Assembly: GCA_028065135.1 (NCBI GenBank)
Contig: JAPTWR010000061.1
Span: 1-29,861, forward strand
Length of the DNA: 29,861 nt
Direction: 5' to 3'
Source of the DNA: Acidithiobacillus sp.
GTDB taxonomy: Bacteria > Pseudomonadota > Gammaproteobacteria > Acidithiobacillales > Acidithiobacillaceae
The notes under the pieces were generated by a model. The model searched no databases and was not told the DNA's origin. It saw nothing but the letters and a program-made list of their open reading frames with translations. The position numbers and the translations under genes were made by a program. Each line of letters starts with the position of its first letter. Position 1 is the first letter of the stretch. Below, piece after piece: positions 7,593 to 15,839 of this stretch.

Positions 7593-10457
7593 TTAATCGC
7601 TATAACTGCCAATGAGTTCCTGCCAAATCTCCCGCACTCCATGCGCTGCGGCTTGTAGCGCGTCCCAATCGGGAACCGCTGCAGTGCGAATTTCGTTGCC
7701 CTGCAAATTCAGCCAGCGCCGGTTTTCTTCCTGGCGGTACAGTCGCCAGGCTTGCCCGAGGACGGCGCCCCGTTCCGCGTTCCAGATACCCGCGCGGGTC
7801 AGTGCGGCTATCCCTGCGGCGGTCCCGGTATCCTGGCATAGAGTCGGCTGCCGGGAGCAAGCCCCTAGCATAGCAAATTGTACGAGAAACTCGATATCTG
7901 TGAGGCCACCGGGGCTCAGTTTGAGGTGAAAGGCGTCCTGAGCGATGGTTTTGCTCCGATAAATGCGCTGCCGCATGCTGCGGACGTCTTCCACTAACTG
8001 CTCGGGATGGCGCGACCGACCGAGGATTTCTGCACGCAAGCGGGTAAAACGGGCACCGAGTTCCCTATCCCCGGCGACCCAGCGGGCACGGGTGAGGGCT
8101 TGATGTTCCCAGGTCCAGGCGGATTCGTGCTGATAGCGGCTGAAGGCATCCAACGTCGTGACCAGAGGCCCGGATTGCCCACTCGGGCGCAGGCGCATGT
8201 CGATCTGGTAGAGCAGACCGGCACGGGTGAGGGTGCTGAGGATGTGAATAAGCCGTTGTCCGAGACGGGCAAACCAGGTAGGGGCAGGAAGGGGCAGGGC
8301 ACCGTCGCTTTCGGTGTCGAGGGATGCGTCATAGAGGTAGACCAGGTCGAGATCGGAGGCAAGGCCCATTTCCCGGCCGCCCAGTTTGCCCAGGGCGATA
8401 ACGATGAAGGGGGCCACCTGGCCGTTGCCGGTTCGCACGCTGCCGTGGCGACGCTGCATTTCCGCTTCGGCCCAGGCCAATGCGGTTTGCAGGGTAAGCT
8501 GGGCGAGGTCACTGAGTTGGGGGAGCAGGATCTCCACAGGCATCTGGTTCGTCCAGAAGGCGGCGGCAAGGCGCAGGACTTCGGCGTTTTTGAAGCGCCG
8601 CAGGGCATCCATTCGTTCTTCCATATCCTCAGCGAGCTGTAACTGTGCAGCGAGGGCCTGCGGCCAGTGCTCGGGGCTGATGATCGTGTCGCCGAGTACG
8701 TCATCCAGCAGGATGGGGAAGCGTGCCAGTTCCTGTGCCAGCCAGGGGCTGTGCAGTAACTCCGCGATGCGCATGAGGTACGGTGGATTTTCCGCAAGCA
8801 GGGCGAGGTAGTTGGCACGCCCCAGAATGGCCTCAATGAGGGTGAGGAAGCGATGTAACCAGGCGTCGGTGTCTGGCTGGGCGCTGCAGAGATCGAGGGC
8901 CAGTGGAAGCAGGCGATCGAGGCGTTGACGTCCTTCTGTAGAGAGGCGGCTGGCCACATCGCGGCTGTGGGTGAAACGCCAGAGGCGCGTCCATACGGCT
9001 TCCGGTGCCGTGAAGCGCAGGACCTGGAGCAGATCGCTGGGAACGGTTTCCAGCGCATTGGTCTGAGCGCGTTGCCAGAGTTTCTCTCCGTTGCTGTTTT
9101 TACCCTGGCGATCATCCTTCCCGGAGGCCAGGGTGCGCTGAAAGATGACGTGGTTCTGCTGGCGGAAGGTGTCGAGGGTTTCGCGCATGGTCATGACATC
9201 CGGGAAACCCATGCCGCAGGCCAGGCGTTGCCATTCCAGCTCAGAGTGCGGTAATTGCTGGGTCTGCTGATCATCGACCATTTGCAGGCAATGTTCAGTA
9301 TTGCGCAAAAAAAGATAAGCGCGGCGCAGCCGGTCGGTATCGTCCGCGGGCAGTAATCCGGCACTGGCGATGGCCGCAAGGGTATCCAGGGTGTTGGTGC
9401 TGCGCAGGGCGGGTTGGCGGCCACCGTGGATAATTTGCAGGGATTGACAGACAAACTCGATTTCACGGATGCCGCCTTGGCCCTTTTTGATGTCGTTGCT
9501 GCTGCCACCCTGTTCCGCATCCATGAGGGCTTTGACTTCCCGCAGGCCGGTGAGGGCGGTGTAGTCCAGGTAGCGGCGATAGACAAAAGGGCGCAGGGTG
9601 TGGAGGAGGTTTTGGCCTAAGGCGAGGTCACCCGCGACGGGGCGCGCCTTGATAAAGGCGTAGCGCTCCCAGCCGCGGCCATGCACCTGATAGTATTGCT
9701 CCATGGCCGCGACGGAGATGCAGAGGGGGGCGGCATCTCCGAAAGGGCGTAGGCGCATGTCGACGCGGAAGCAGAAGCCGTCCGCCGTCCGCTGATCGAG
9801 GGCCTGAATCAGCCAGCGACCGAGGCGTTGGAAGTATGTGCTGTTGTCGAGGGGGATGGGGCCATCCGTCTCGCCGTCTTCGCCGTAGCAGAAGATGAGG
9901 TCGATGTCGGAGGAGAGGTTGAGTTCGCGCCCGCCCAGCTTGCCCATGCCGAGGATGGTGAAAGGCACCTCTTGACCGTCGTCGTTGCGGGGGATGCCAT
10001 GGCGCTGGCGCAGCATCTCTACGCCATAAGCATAAGCCTGTTGCAGACAGATTTCGGCCAGCTCGCTGAGGGCGGCTACTGTCTCTGGATAATGTTCGCC
10101 GGGCTGACGATCCTGCCAGATGATTTCTACCATACGGGCATTGCGGTACTGGCGCAGATTGGCAAGGAAGACGTCGCTGCTGAGTCCATGGCTGGTGGCA
10201 AGGTCGCTGTGTCCGCCGCGTGCAAGGCGCGGCAACCAGTGGGGATGACGGAGGAGGAGTTGGCGCGCAAAGGGGCTGACACAAGCGATATGTGCCCAAT
10301 GTGCGGCAAAGGCGGATCCCAGGTGTCGGAGCTCGGTCTGCTCCTCAGCAGAGAGGGCGGCCCAGGTGGTTTCGAGCGGTCCGGTGATCGCCGCCGCTTC
10401 CAGGGGTAACAGGTTAATGGCGTGGATGATTTCCTCGGGTAACTCGGGGGCCGCCAT
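7593..10457 (-). CDS. glnE: Glutamine synthetase adenylyltransferase/deadenylase GlnE
   Basis: This 954-residue protein attaches AMP to glutamine synthetase and removes it, in response to PII and glutamine. Both nucleotidyltransferase-like domains are present. The N-terminal deadenylylation domain has LGMGKLGGRELN (about 169-180) and SDIDLIF (183-189). The C-terminal adenylylation domain has ALGKLGGREMG (688-698) and SDLDLVYLYD (701-710). The linker and PII-responsive region lie between them. Length matches E. coli GlnE (~946). The ATG at 10457 is preceded by AAGGAG at five bases. It is the first gene of a leftward operon with ilvE. No sign of damage. Confidence 0.98.
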   Translation of the reverse strand: MAAPELPEEIIHAINLLPLEAAAITGPLETTWAALSAEEQTELRHLGSAFAAHWAHIACVSPFARQLLLRHPHWLPRLARGGHSDLATSHGLSSDVFLANLRQYRNARMVEIIWQDRQPGEHYPETVAALSELAEICLQQAYAYGVEMLRQRHGIPRNDDGQEVPFTILGMGKLGGRELNLSSDIDLIFCYGEDGETDGPIPLDNSTYFQRLGRWLIQALDQRTADGFCFRVDMRLRPFGDAAPLCISVAAMEQYYQVHGRGWERYAFIKARPVAGDLALGQNLLHTLRPFVYRRYLDYTALTGLREVKALMDAEQGGSSNDIKKGQGGIREIEFVCQSLQIIHGGRQPALRSTNTLDTLAAIASAGLLPADDTDRLRRAYLFLRNTEHCLQMVDDQQTQQLPHSELEWQRLACGMGFPDVMTMRETLDTFRQQNHVIFQRTLASGKDDRQGKNSNGEKLWQRAQTNALETVPSDLLQVLRFTAPEAVWTRLWRFTHSRDVASRLSTEGRQRLDRLLPLALDLCSAQPDTDAWLHRFLTLIEAILGRANYLALLAENPPYLMRIAELLHSPWLAQELARFPILLDDVLGDTIISPEHWPQALAAQLQLAEDMEERMDALRRFKNAEVLRLAAAFWTNQMPVEILLPQLSDLAQLTLQTALAWAEAEMQRRHGSVRTGNGQVAPFIVIALGKLGGREMGLASDLDLVYLYDASLDTESDGALPLPAPTWFARLGQRLIHILSTLTRAGLLYQIDMRLRPSGQSGPLVTTLDAFSRYQHESAWTWEHQALTRARWVAGDRELGARFTRLRAEILGRSRHPEQLVEDVRSMRQRIYRSKTIAQDAFHLKLSPGGLTDIEFLVQFAMLGACSRQPTLCQDTGTAAGIAALTRAGIWNAERGAVLGQAWRLYRQEENRRWLNLQGNEIRTAAVPDWDALQAAAHGVREIWQELIGSYSD

Positions 10458-10718
10458 GCGTGCTCCTTCCGGTGGTGTTCCGCATCGTGTGTATGGGCAG
10501 TGTAACTTAATCTCTGTTTTGGGGTCCGCATGAGGCTCTGTGGTGCTTCTTGTGCTAGGATTTTGTGCGGTTACCGTTGGCGCGTTACGCGGTGCTATAT
10601 GGTAACGCGATCCGCAGAGAGAATCGTAGCAGGGAGCACATTACATTACCTCACGGCGTTTACCGGCGTTGACCGGACGGGTTGGCTGATATTGCGGGCT
10701 TTCAAGGAGAGGCGTGCC
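10458..10718. other. Divergent intergenic region glnE/yhdP
   Basis: These 261 bases separate leftward glnE from rightward yhdP. The plus strand stays open in the yhdP frame, but it lacks a ribosome-binding site and codes for an unusual extension, so it is treated as non-coding. It contains the 8-bp inverted repeat listed at 10581-10609. No convincing sigma-70 promoter was recognised for either gene. Confidence 0.5.
10581..10609. promoter_or_regulatory. Perfect 8-bp inverted repeat, operator candidate
   Basis: CGCGTTAC (10581-10588) and GTAACGCG (10602-10609) are separated by 13 bases. A further GTTACC half-site lies at 10570-10575. The 21-base centre-to-centre distance (two helical turns) suits a dimeric regulator acting on glnE and/or yhdP. 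It could also fold as an RNA hairpin. Confidence 0.4.
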
Positions 10719-13700
10719 TTGCCGCGCTTACGCCTGACTTTTGCCGGTGCCCGCCGGGCGGGCGGTTGGCTGCTGGCCATCGTGCCGACCGTGCTGGTGT
10801 TGCCGACGGTGGTTTTTTATCTTCTGCTGATTCCCCATCTGGAATTATTGCGTCCCTATGTTTCTCAATACCTGTCGCGGGCTTGGGGTGCTCCGGTGCA
10901 GGTGCGCGGAATGCGCTTGGGCTGGAACTGGGGACCGTCGCTGGAATTGGCCACGTTGCGGGTGGGTCCGTCTGCACAGCCGGAACTGGCGCTGCACGGG
11001 GTGCACCTGCGCCTTTTTGCCCTGCCACTGCTCTGGGGGGACCTGGTGGCGCGGGATTTCCGCGTTGCGGACGGCGAGGTGTCCGTTGTTCAGGCGGCCA
11101 ACGGCGGCTGGCAGGTGGCCGGACAGTCGCTGGGACGTGGCGGGTCGCCCTTGCCACTGGTGCCATTGGATCTGGACTGGGCTCATGTGGATGTTCAGCA
11201 CCTGACTCTACAATGGCGCCCCCAGTTGCAGGCCGCTCCCGTTTCTCTGCAGGTACGGTGGCAGAGCAGCGGTGGTCTGCGTCCACGGATGCAGGTGCGG
11301 GTGCGCTGGTCACCGCAAGGCTTGTTGCGCTACTCAGGAGCGGCGCGTGGCGTTTTTACCCGTCCGGGGCGTTCCTCCGGCAGCGGTAATTGGATATTGC
11401 AATCGTTGCCGCTGCCGTGGCTTCATCTCGCGGATCCGCGCCTGCCGGTGTTGAGCGGAAACGTGAGTGGCAGCGGGCGCCTGCAATGGCGTTATGGCTT
11501 GCCGCGCACCGCTACCGGGCAATTTGCCGTGCATGACGCCGGGGTGGACGGCAAGCAGTGGGCACAAATCCATGGCCATCTGGGCTGGGTTGGAACGGGT
11601 TCTACCGGGACATTGCAACTTGCTGATTTGACAGGACTTGCCGCACAACCTTTGGCAATGCGCTTGGGGCTCAACTGGCGCCATCGCCTGCAATGGCAGG
11701 TGCAAACGCCACTGTTTCCCGCCGCACTTCTCCGGAACGTGCCGGAGATGGTCCTCCCCGCGCAACTCCGGTGGATACCTCAGCAACGGTGGCAAGGTAG
11801 CCTGCGCGACCTGCGCTTCCGCTCACACAGCGCCGAACACCACCAGCCCGTCACTTGGGAGCTTCAGGCCGTACTTCATGGCATTGGTGTTCCACCCCAT
11901 GGATACTGGTTCGGCGTGCAGGGCCTTAGCGGCGACCTCGTCATTCGCCCGGAAGTCGTAAAATTTCATATGGTTAGTCCGAAGCTTATCCTGGACTGGC
12001 CGCAGCACTTCGCGGCACCGCTGCACTTGCAGGAAATTTCGGCACGGATTGCCGCCCGGAAAACAGAGGCAGACTGGACGATTCAGGCCAATCCGATCGC
12101 GTTTAAGGGTCCTGGTCACCTGCACGCCAGCCTCGCGGTGCAGGGCCAGCAATTACGTCTGAAGGCTCAGCTTGACGATATGCCCGCGACGGCGCTGGCG
12201 GATTTCGTACCGCAGAGCGGTATTAGTCCTGCCCTGCGCCACTGGTTGCTGCAGGCATTTCAGGCGGGGTCATTGCAGCATGCTGATCTGCGGTGGCGGG
12301 GACCATGGAATCACCTTCCCCGCCAGGCGCTGGGCGGACATTTTTCGCTGCGGGCGAATTTTCGCCATGTGACCCTGCATTATGCCCCGCACTGGCCAAT
12401 GGCGACGCAAGTGAACGCGCAACTCCTCTGGCTGGGAGACCGCCTTTCCGTTCAGAGCCATCAGGGTGACATTTTCGGGATGCCGGTTGCTTCCGTCAGC
12501 ATCGATCTCAACCATCTTTTCGCAGCGCATACTTCACCGCTGCAGGTAACCTTGAAGACGCCGATCCCGTTGGATAAATTGCTGCCCTTTTTGCGGGAAA
12601 CACCCATACTGGAGGGCAAGGCCGTGGCGAATATGCCTCTGCGTCTGAGCGGGCAGGGACAATTACAATTAGCCTTCAGCATCCCTTTCGGGGCTGAGAA
12701 AAGCCAGGTGGATGGCCGAATCGATATCCGTCATGCGGGAGCCGGATGGAGTGGTTGGCAGGCGACCGGTATACAAGGGCCGATTTATTTTCAGCGGGAT
12801 AAGATTCAGGTTGGCGGGCTGCAAGGCATTTTTGCCGGTGGTCCCGTGCAGGCGAGCCTGCGGGCCAGTCAACTGGCGACCGTGCCGCGCCTGCATTTTT
12901 CACTGCAGGGTGCGCTACAAGCGGCGGATCTGCCGATGCCGGAGCGCTGGCGCACGGCTTTCAGTGGTGCCGTTCCATATCAGGGTAGCGGTACATTGTT
13001 AAACGACGAGTTGCGTTTCAAAGGCAGTGCCGACCTGCGCCAAAGTCGTAGTACTTTGCCGGCGCCCTTGAATTGGGCATCAGGCAAGGGTGGCAGCCTG
13101 ACCGCGCAAGGCCATGGTAACGTGGCTCACCGTCTGCAAGTCAATTTCAATCTGCCCATGGGGTCTGCGGTCCTGGACTGGCAACGGGAGAAATCCGGCT
13201 GGCGATGGAAGGCTGGCGCGGCCCGTTTGGGTGGAGAAATCCCTCCGTCGCTGCCCAGTAATGGGTTTTCCCTTCGGGGCCTTGGTGATAGCCTCTCCGT
13301 AGGGCCGTGGCTGAGTATGCTGAAAGGCGGAGCAGACCGCGGGACATGGCCGGAAATCCGCTTCGACCTGCATTGGCGGCATCTGCGTTTTCTGGAACAG
13401 GATTGGCCGGATGTGCAGATGCGCGGCCGGGTGGCGGCGGAGAAAAAGCTGTATCTGCAATGCGCCAGCCCCCGGTTATCCGGCGTCTTACAGTATGCGC
13501 ACGCGCCGCAGCCCATGGTCCCTGCTCAATTGCATCTGGACATCCAGAAATTAAGCATCGCGGCACCGACATCCTCTGGGTCCTCTTCCGCCATCCTTTC
13601 GCAAACACTGCGGGGAGCCGCGGGTAATCCGCTGACGCTGCATACCCATATCGCGCAACTCGATTGGCGGGGCCACAAGGTGCATGACGTGTTGCTGGAT

Positions 13701-14417
13701 GCCGGGCGATCGAAGACCGGCTGGAACATATCTATGCTCAAAGGCGATTGGGCCGGCAGTCAATGGGACTTTAAAGGGTCGTGGCAGGGCGCCGGAATTG
13801 GCCAGTCGACCTTTCAGGGCAATGTCCGCAGCAATAATATCGCCCCTGTTCTGCAGGACATCGGCATGGATACCCTGGACTACGGCCGTGCCGATTATGC
13901 GGGAAAGCTGTCCTGGCCGGGCGCGCCCTGGGATTTCTCCGTGGCGCATCTCAGCGGAAACATACAATCAAAGCTGTGGAATGGTCGACTCGGAAAATTG
14001 GGTACGGATATTTCCTGGCTCGTCTTCCTGAATCCTACATCGTTATTTCAGGACGTTATCACCTTTGATTATCGCCCGCTCTTCGGCAGCGGCTTGTTCT
14101 TTTCCAAGCTTTTTGCCGATTTCCAGGTGCAGGATGGTGTCGCCCATACCCGCAATCTACGCCTTGAGTCCAGCGCGCTCGAAATGAAGGGGGTTGGCGC
14201 TGTCGACTTGACACACCGAACCATGAGTATGGGGTTGCAGGTCTATCCCTTGCAGAGTTTTGACTTGCTCCTCGGACATTTTCCGATTCTTGGTCCCGCC
14301 CTCTTCGGGAAATCGGGTAAGGTGCTAGAATGGCGTTATCAGGTGGATGGGCCCTGGAAGCATCCGGTGGTGCGTCAGGTCCACGCACCGGCCAAAGCCG
14401 GAGGGGAAAGACCATGA
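10719..14417 (+). CDS. yhdP: YhdP-family AsmA-like envelope protein (DUF3971)
   Basis: This is a 1232-residue inner-membrane-anchored, mostly periplasmic protein of the AsmA/YhdP bridge-like group. The family is implicated in moving phospholipids from inner to outer membrane. One N-terminal membrane helix (about residues 17-37, GWLLAIVPTVLVLPTVVFYL) is followed by the typical entry LLRPYVSQYLSRAWGAPVQV, then a long repetitive beta-rich region. The C-terminal AsmA-like end contains LRLESSALEMKGVGAVDL and HFPILGPALFG. The TTG at 10719 is chosen because AAGGAGAGG lies six bases upstream and the protein then begins directly before its membrane anchor; the frame is open back to 10530 without a ribosome-binding site. 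It overlaps the nitrilase gene by ATGA. Confidence 0.88.
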   Translation: MPRLRLTFAGARRAGGWLLAIVPTVLVLPTVVFYLLLIPHLELLRPYVSQYLSRAWGAPVQVRGMRLGWNWGPSLELATLRVGPSAQPELALHGVHLRLFALPLLWGDLVARDFRVADGEVSVVQAANGGWQVAGQSLGRGGSPLPLVPLDLDWAHVDVQHLTLQWRPQLQAAPVSLQVRWQSSGGLRPRMQVRVRWSPQGLLRYSGAARGVFTRPGRSSGSGNWILQSLPLPWLHLADPRLPVLSGNVSGSGRLQWRYGLPRTATGQFAVHDAGVDGKQWAQIHGHLGWVGTGSTGTLQLADLTGLAAQPLAMRLGLNWRHRLQWQVQTPLFPAALLRNVPEMVLPAQLRWIPQQRWQGSLRDLRFRSHSAEHHQPVTWELQAVLHGIGVPPHGYWFGVQGLSGDLVIRPEVVKFHMVSPKLILDWPQHFAAPLHLQEISARIAARKTEADWTIQANPIAFKGPGHLHASLAVQGQQLRLKAQLDDMPATALADFVPQSGISPALRHWLLQAFQAGSLQHADLRWRGPWNHLPRQALGGHFSLRANFRHVTLHYAPHWPMATQVNAQLLWLGDRLSVQSHQGDIFGMPVASVSIDLNHLFAAHTSPLQVTLKTPIPLDKLLPFLRETPILEGKAVANMPLRLSGQGQLQLAFSIPFGAEKSQVDGRIDIRHAGAGWSGWQATGIQGPIYFQRDKIQVGGLQGIFAGGPVQASLRASQLATVPRLHFSLQGALQAADLPMPERWRTAFSGAVPYQGSGTLLNDELRFKGSADLRQSRSTLPAPLNWASGKGGSLTAQGHGNVAHRLQVNFNLPMGSAVLDWQREKSGWRWKAGAARLGGEIPPSLPSNGFSLRGLGDSLSVGPWLSMLKGGADRGTWPEIRFDLHWRHLRFLEQDWPDVQMRGRVAAEKKLYLQCASPRLSGVLQYAHAPQPMVPAQLHLDIQKLSIAAPTSSGSSSAILSQTLRGAAGNPLTLHTHIAQLDWRGHKVHDVLLDAGRSKTGWNISMLKGDWAGSQWDFKGSWQGAGIGQSTFQGNVRSNNIAPVLQDIGMDTLDYGRADYAGKLSWPGAPWDFSVAHLSGNIQSKLWNGRLGKLGTDISWLVFLNPTSLFQDVITFDYRPLFGSGLFFSKLFADFQVQDGVAHTRNLRLESSALEMKGVGAVDLTHRTMSMGLQVYPLQSFDLLLGHFPILGPALFGKSGKVLEWRYQVDGPWKHPVVRQVHAPAKAGGERP

Positions 14418-15246
14418 AAGTCCAGGTTGCCGTAGTGCAGATGGTGTCTTCGGAGGTGCTGGCGGATAACCTCGCCCATGCCGAGTCTCTGCTGGCGCAG
14501 GCGGCTATGGGGGGGGGGCGCAACTGGTGCTCTTGCCTGAGAATTTTGCGCTCATGGGACGCGACGAAAAAGCCAAACTGGCCATTATGGAAATGGATGG
14601 CGATGGCCCGATCCAGTCCTGGCTGGCAGCGCAGGCGCAGCGCTTTGGCCTGTGGTTGATAGGGGGCAGTATTCCCCTGGCCGCCCCTGACGGACGCTGC
14701 TATGCCGCCTGCTTGGCCTTCAACCCCGCCGGGCAACGCCAGGCGCGTTATGACAAGATACACCTCTTTGACGTCGATCTGGCGGGCGGCGAAAGTTACC
14801 GTGAGTCCCGCACCATTGCTCCCGGCAGGACCCCGGTGGCCGTGACCACGCCCTGGGGCCAGCTTGGCCTCTCTATCTGCTACGACCTACGCTTCCCGGA
14901 GTTGTACCGCTGTTATGCGGGGGCTGAATTACTGGCCGTCCCCAGCGCCTTTACCCAGCAGACGGGTGCCGCGCACTGGGAGTGTCTGTTGCGGGCGCGT
15001 GCCATTGAGAACCAGGCCTATGTGCTCGCCGCTGATCAGGGTGGTTTGCACCAGAATGGCCGTCAGACCTTCGGCGGCAGTATGATTATTGATCCCTGGG
15101 GTCAGGTGCTGGCCCGTCTGGACCAGGGTGAAGGAGTCGCGCTGGCCCAGGTTGACATGGAATTTTTGCAGCGCTGTCGCAGTAATCTGCCTGCCCTGCA
15201 GCATCATCGTCGCCAGGCATGTTGCGGCGCTTACCAGGAGATATAG
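14414..15246 (+). CDS. Nitrilase-family amidohydrolase, frame broken at a G10 tract
   Basis: This belongs to the carbon-nitrogen hydrolase superfamily, Nit/YafV-like branch (deaminated glutathione or omega-amidase type). The Glu-Lys-Cys triad is readable: Glu42 in VLLPENFALMG, Lys114 in RYDKIHLFDVD and Cys155 in GLSICYDLRFPE. The start ATG at 14414 overlaps the yhdP stop (ATGA). The frame changes at ten consecutive G (14509-14518). With eight G the reading is ...AQAAMGGAQLVLLPEN, a 276-residue normal protein; with ten G it terminates at 14659 after 81 residues. All else is intact, so this is a sequencing error, a slippery/phase-variable tract or a recent mutation. The 3' end overlaps the convergent DsrE gene by 16 bases. 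Confidence 0.85.
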
Positions 15247-15713
15247 GCGTAACCCTTCTGTTGCAGGATGATAAGGTCCACTGCGCCGCTGAATACCGGC
15301 TTCGCCTCAGGAATCAGACTGGCCTTGTCGATTTTGACGGTCTTCATGGTTTGCTCGCAAGCATTAAAGACCACGCCATACATAGACAGACTTTGTACCT
15401 GTTCCATAATGAATTTTTCGTAGTGGTGATGGTTTTTTTCCGTTTTGACCAGCAGCCAGATACCGGGTCCGAAACAATCAATGACGATGTCTGCGTCGTT
15501 ATTGAAATGCTGCAGGACCGTTGCCGCACTGTGCAGAATATCTAAAATATAGGCCGCATCAGATTTATTGAGTTGGTAGACCGCTTTGTTCTTGCTGGGT
15601 TCCAGCATGTCCCCGGCCTTGCCCTGACCAGCGACGGCCAAAGCACCGACCCCGGCCGCGGCGGCGAGACCTTCCATGAAGTGGCGGCGGGAATGGTTTT
15701 TGGCTTGAGCCAT
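15231..15713 (-). CDS. Tat-exported DsrE/DsrF-like protein
   Basis: This 160-residue protein starts at MAQAKNH, chosen because AGGAGG lies five bases upstream; an upstream in-frame ATG at 15749 is rejected. It begins with a twin-arginine signal (SRRHFMEG, then an alanine-rich hydrophobic stretch to about residue 30), so it is probably periplasmic. The rest follows the DsrE fold: LDILHSAATVLQHF, ADIVIDCFGPGIWLL, and VVFNACEQTM, whose Cys sits at the usual place of the conserved DsrE cysteine. DsrE-family proteins handle sulfane sulfur or act in redox relays; the acceptor here is unknown. Export is less usual than the cytoplasmic DsrE forms and fits a sulfur-oxidising organism. Confidence 0.85.
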   Translation of the reverse strand: MAQAKNHSRRHFMEGLAAAAGVGALAVAGQGKAGDMLEPSKNKAVYQLNKSDAAYILDILHSAATVLQHFNNDADIVIDCFGPGIWLLVKTEKNHHHYEKFIMEQVQSLSMYGVVFNACEQTMKTVKIDKASLIPEAKPVFSGAVDLIILQQKGYAYISW

Positions 15714-15839
15714 GCTATCCTCCTGAGCTTTGCGGGTTATGATAATCACCCTAAGACTAGCAAAATTTGCGCCGGCGTGATCGCGGCGGATGAGGAGCGT
15801 ATGCGTGGATGTTGAACAGATATTCTTCAGAGGCCGTGC

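Noticed and set aside
7994..9115. 373-codon minus-strand open frame within glnE in another frame
   Set aside because: Pro/Ser/Arg-rich translation typical of a GC-rich off-frame; glnE is complete over the same stretch.
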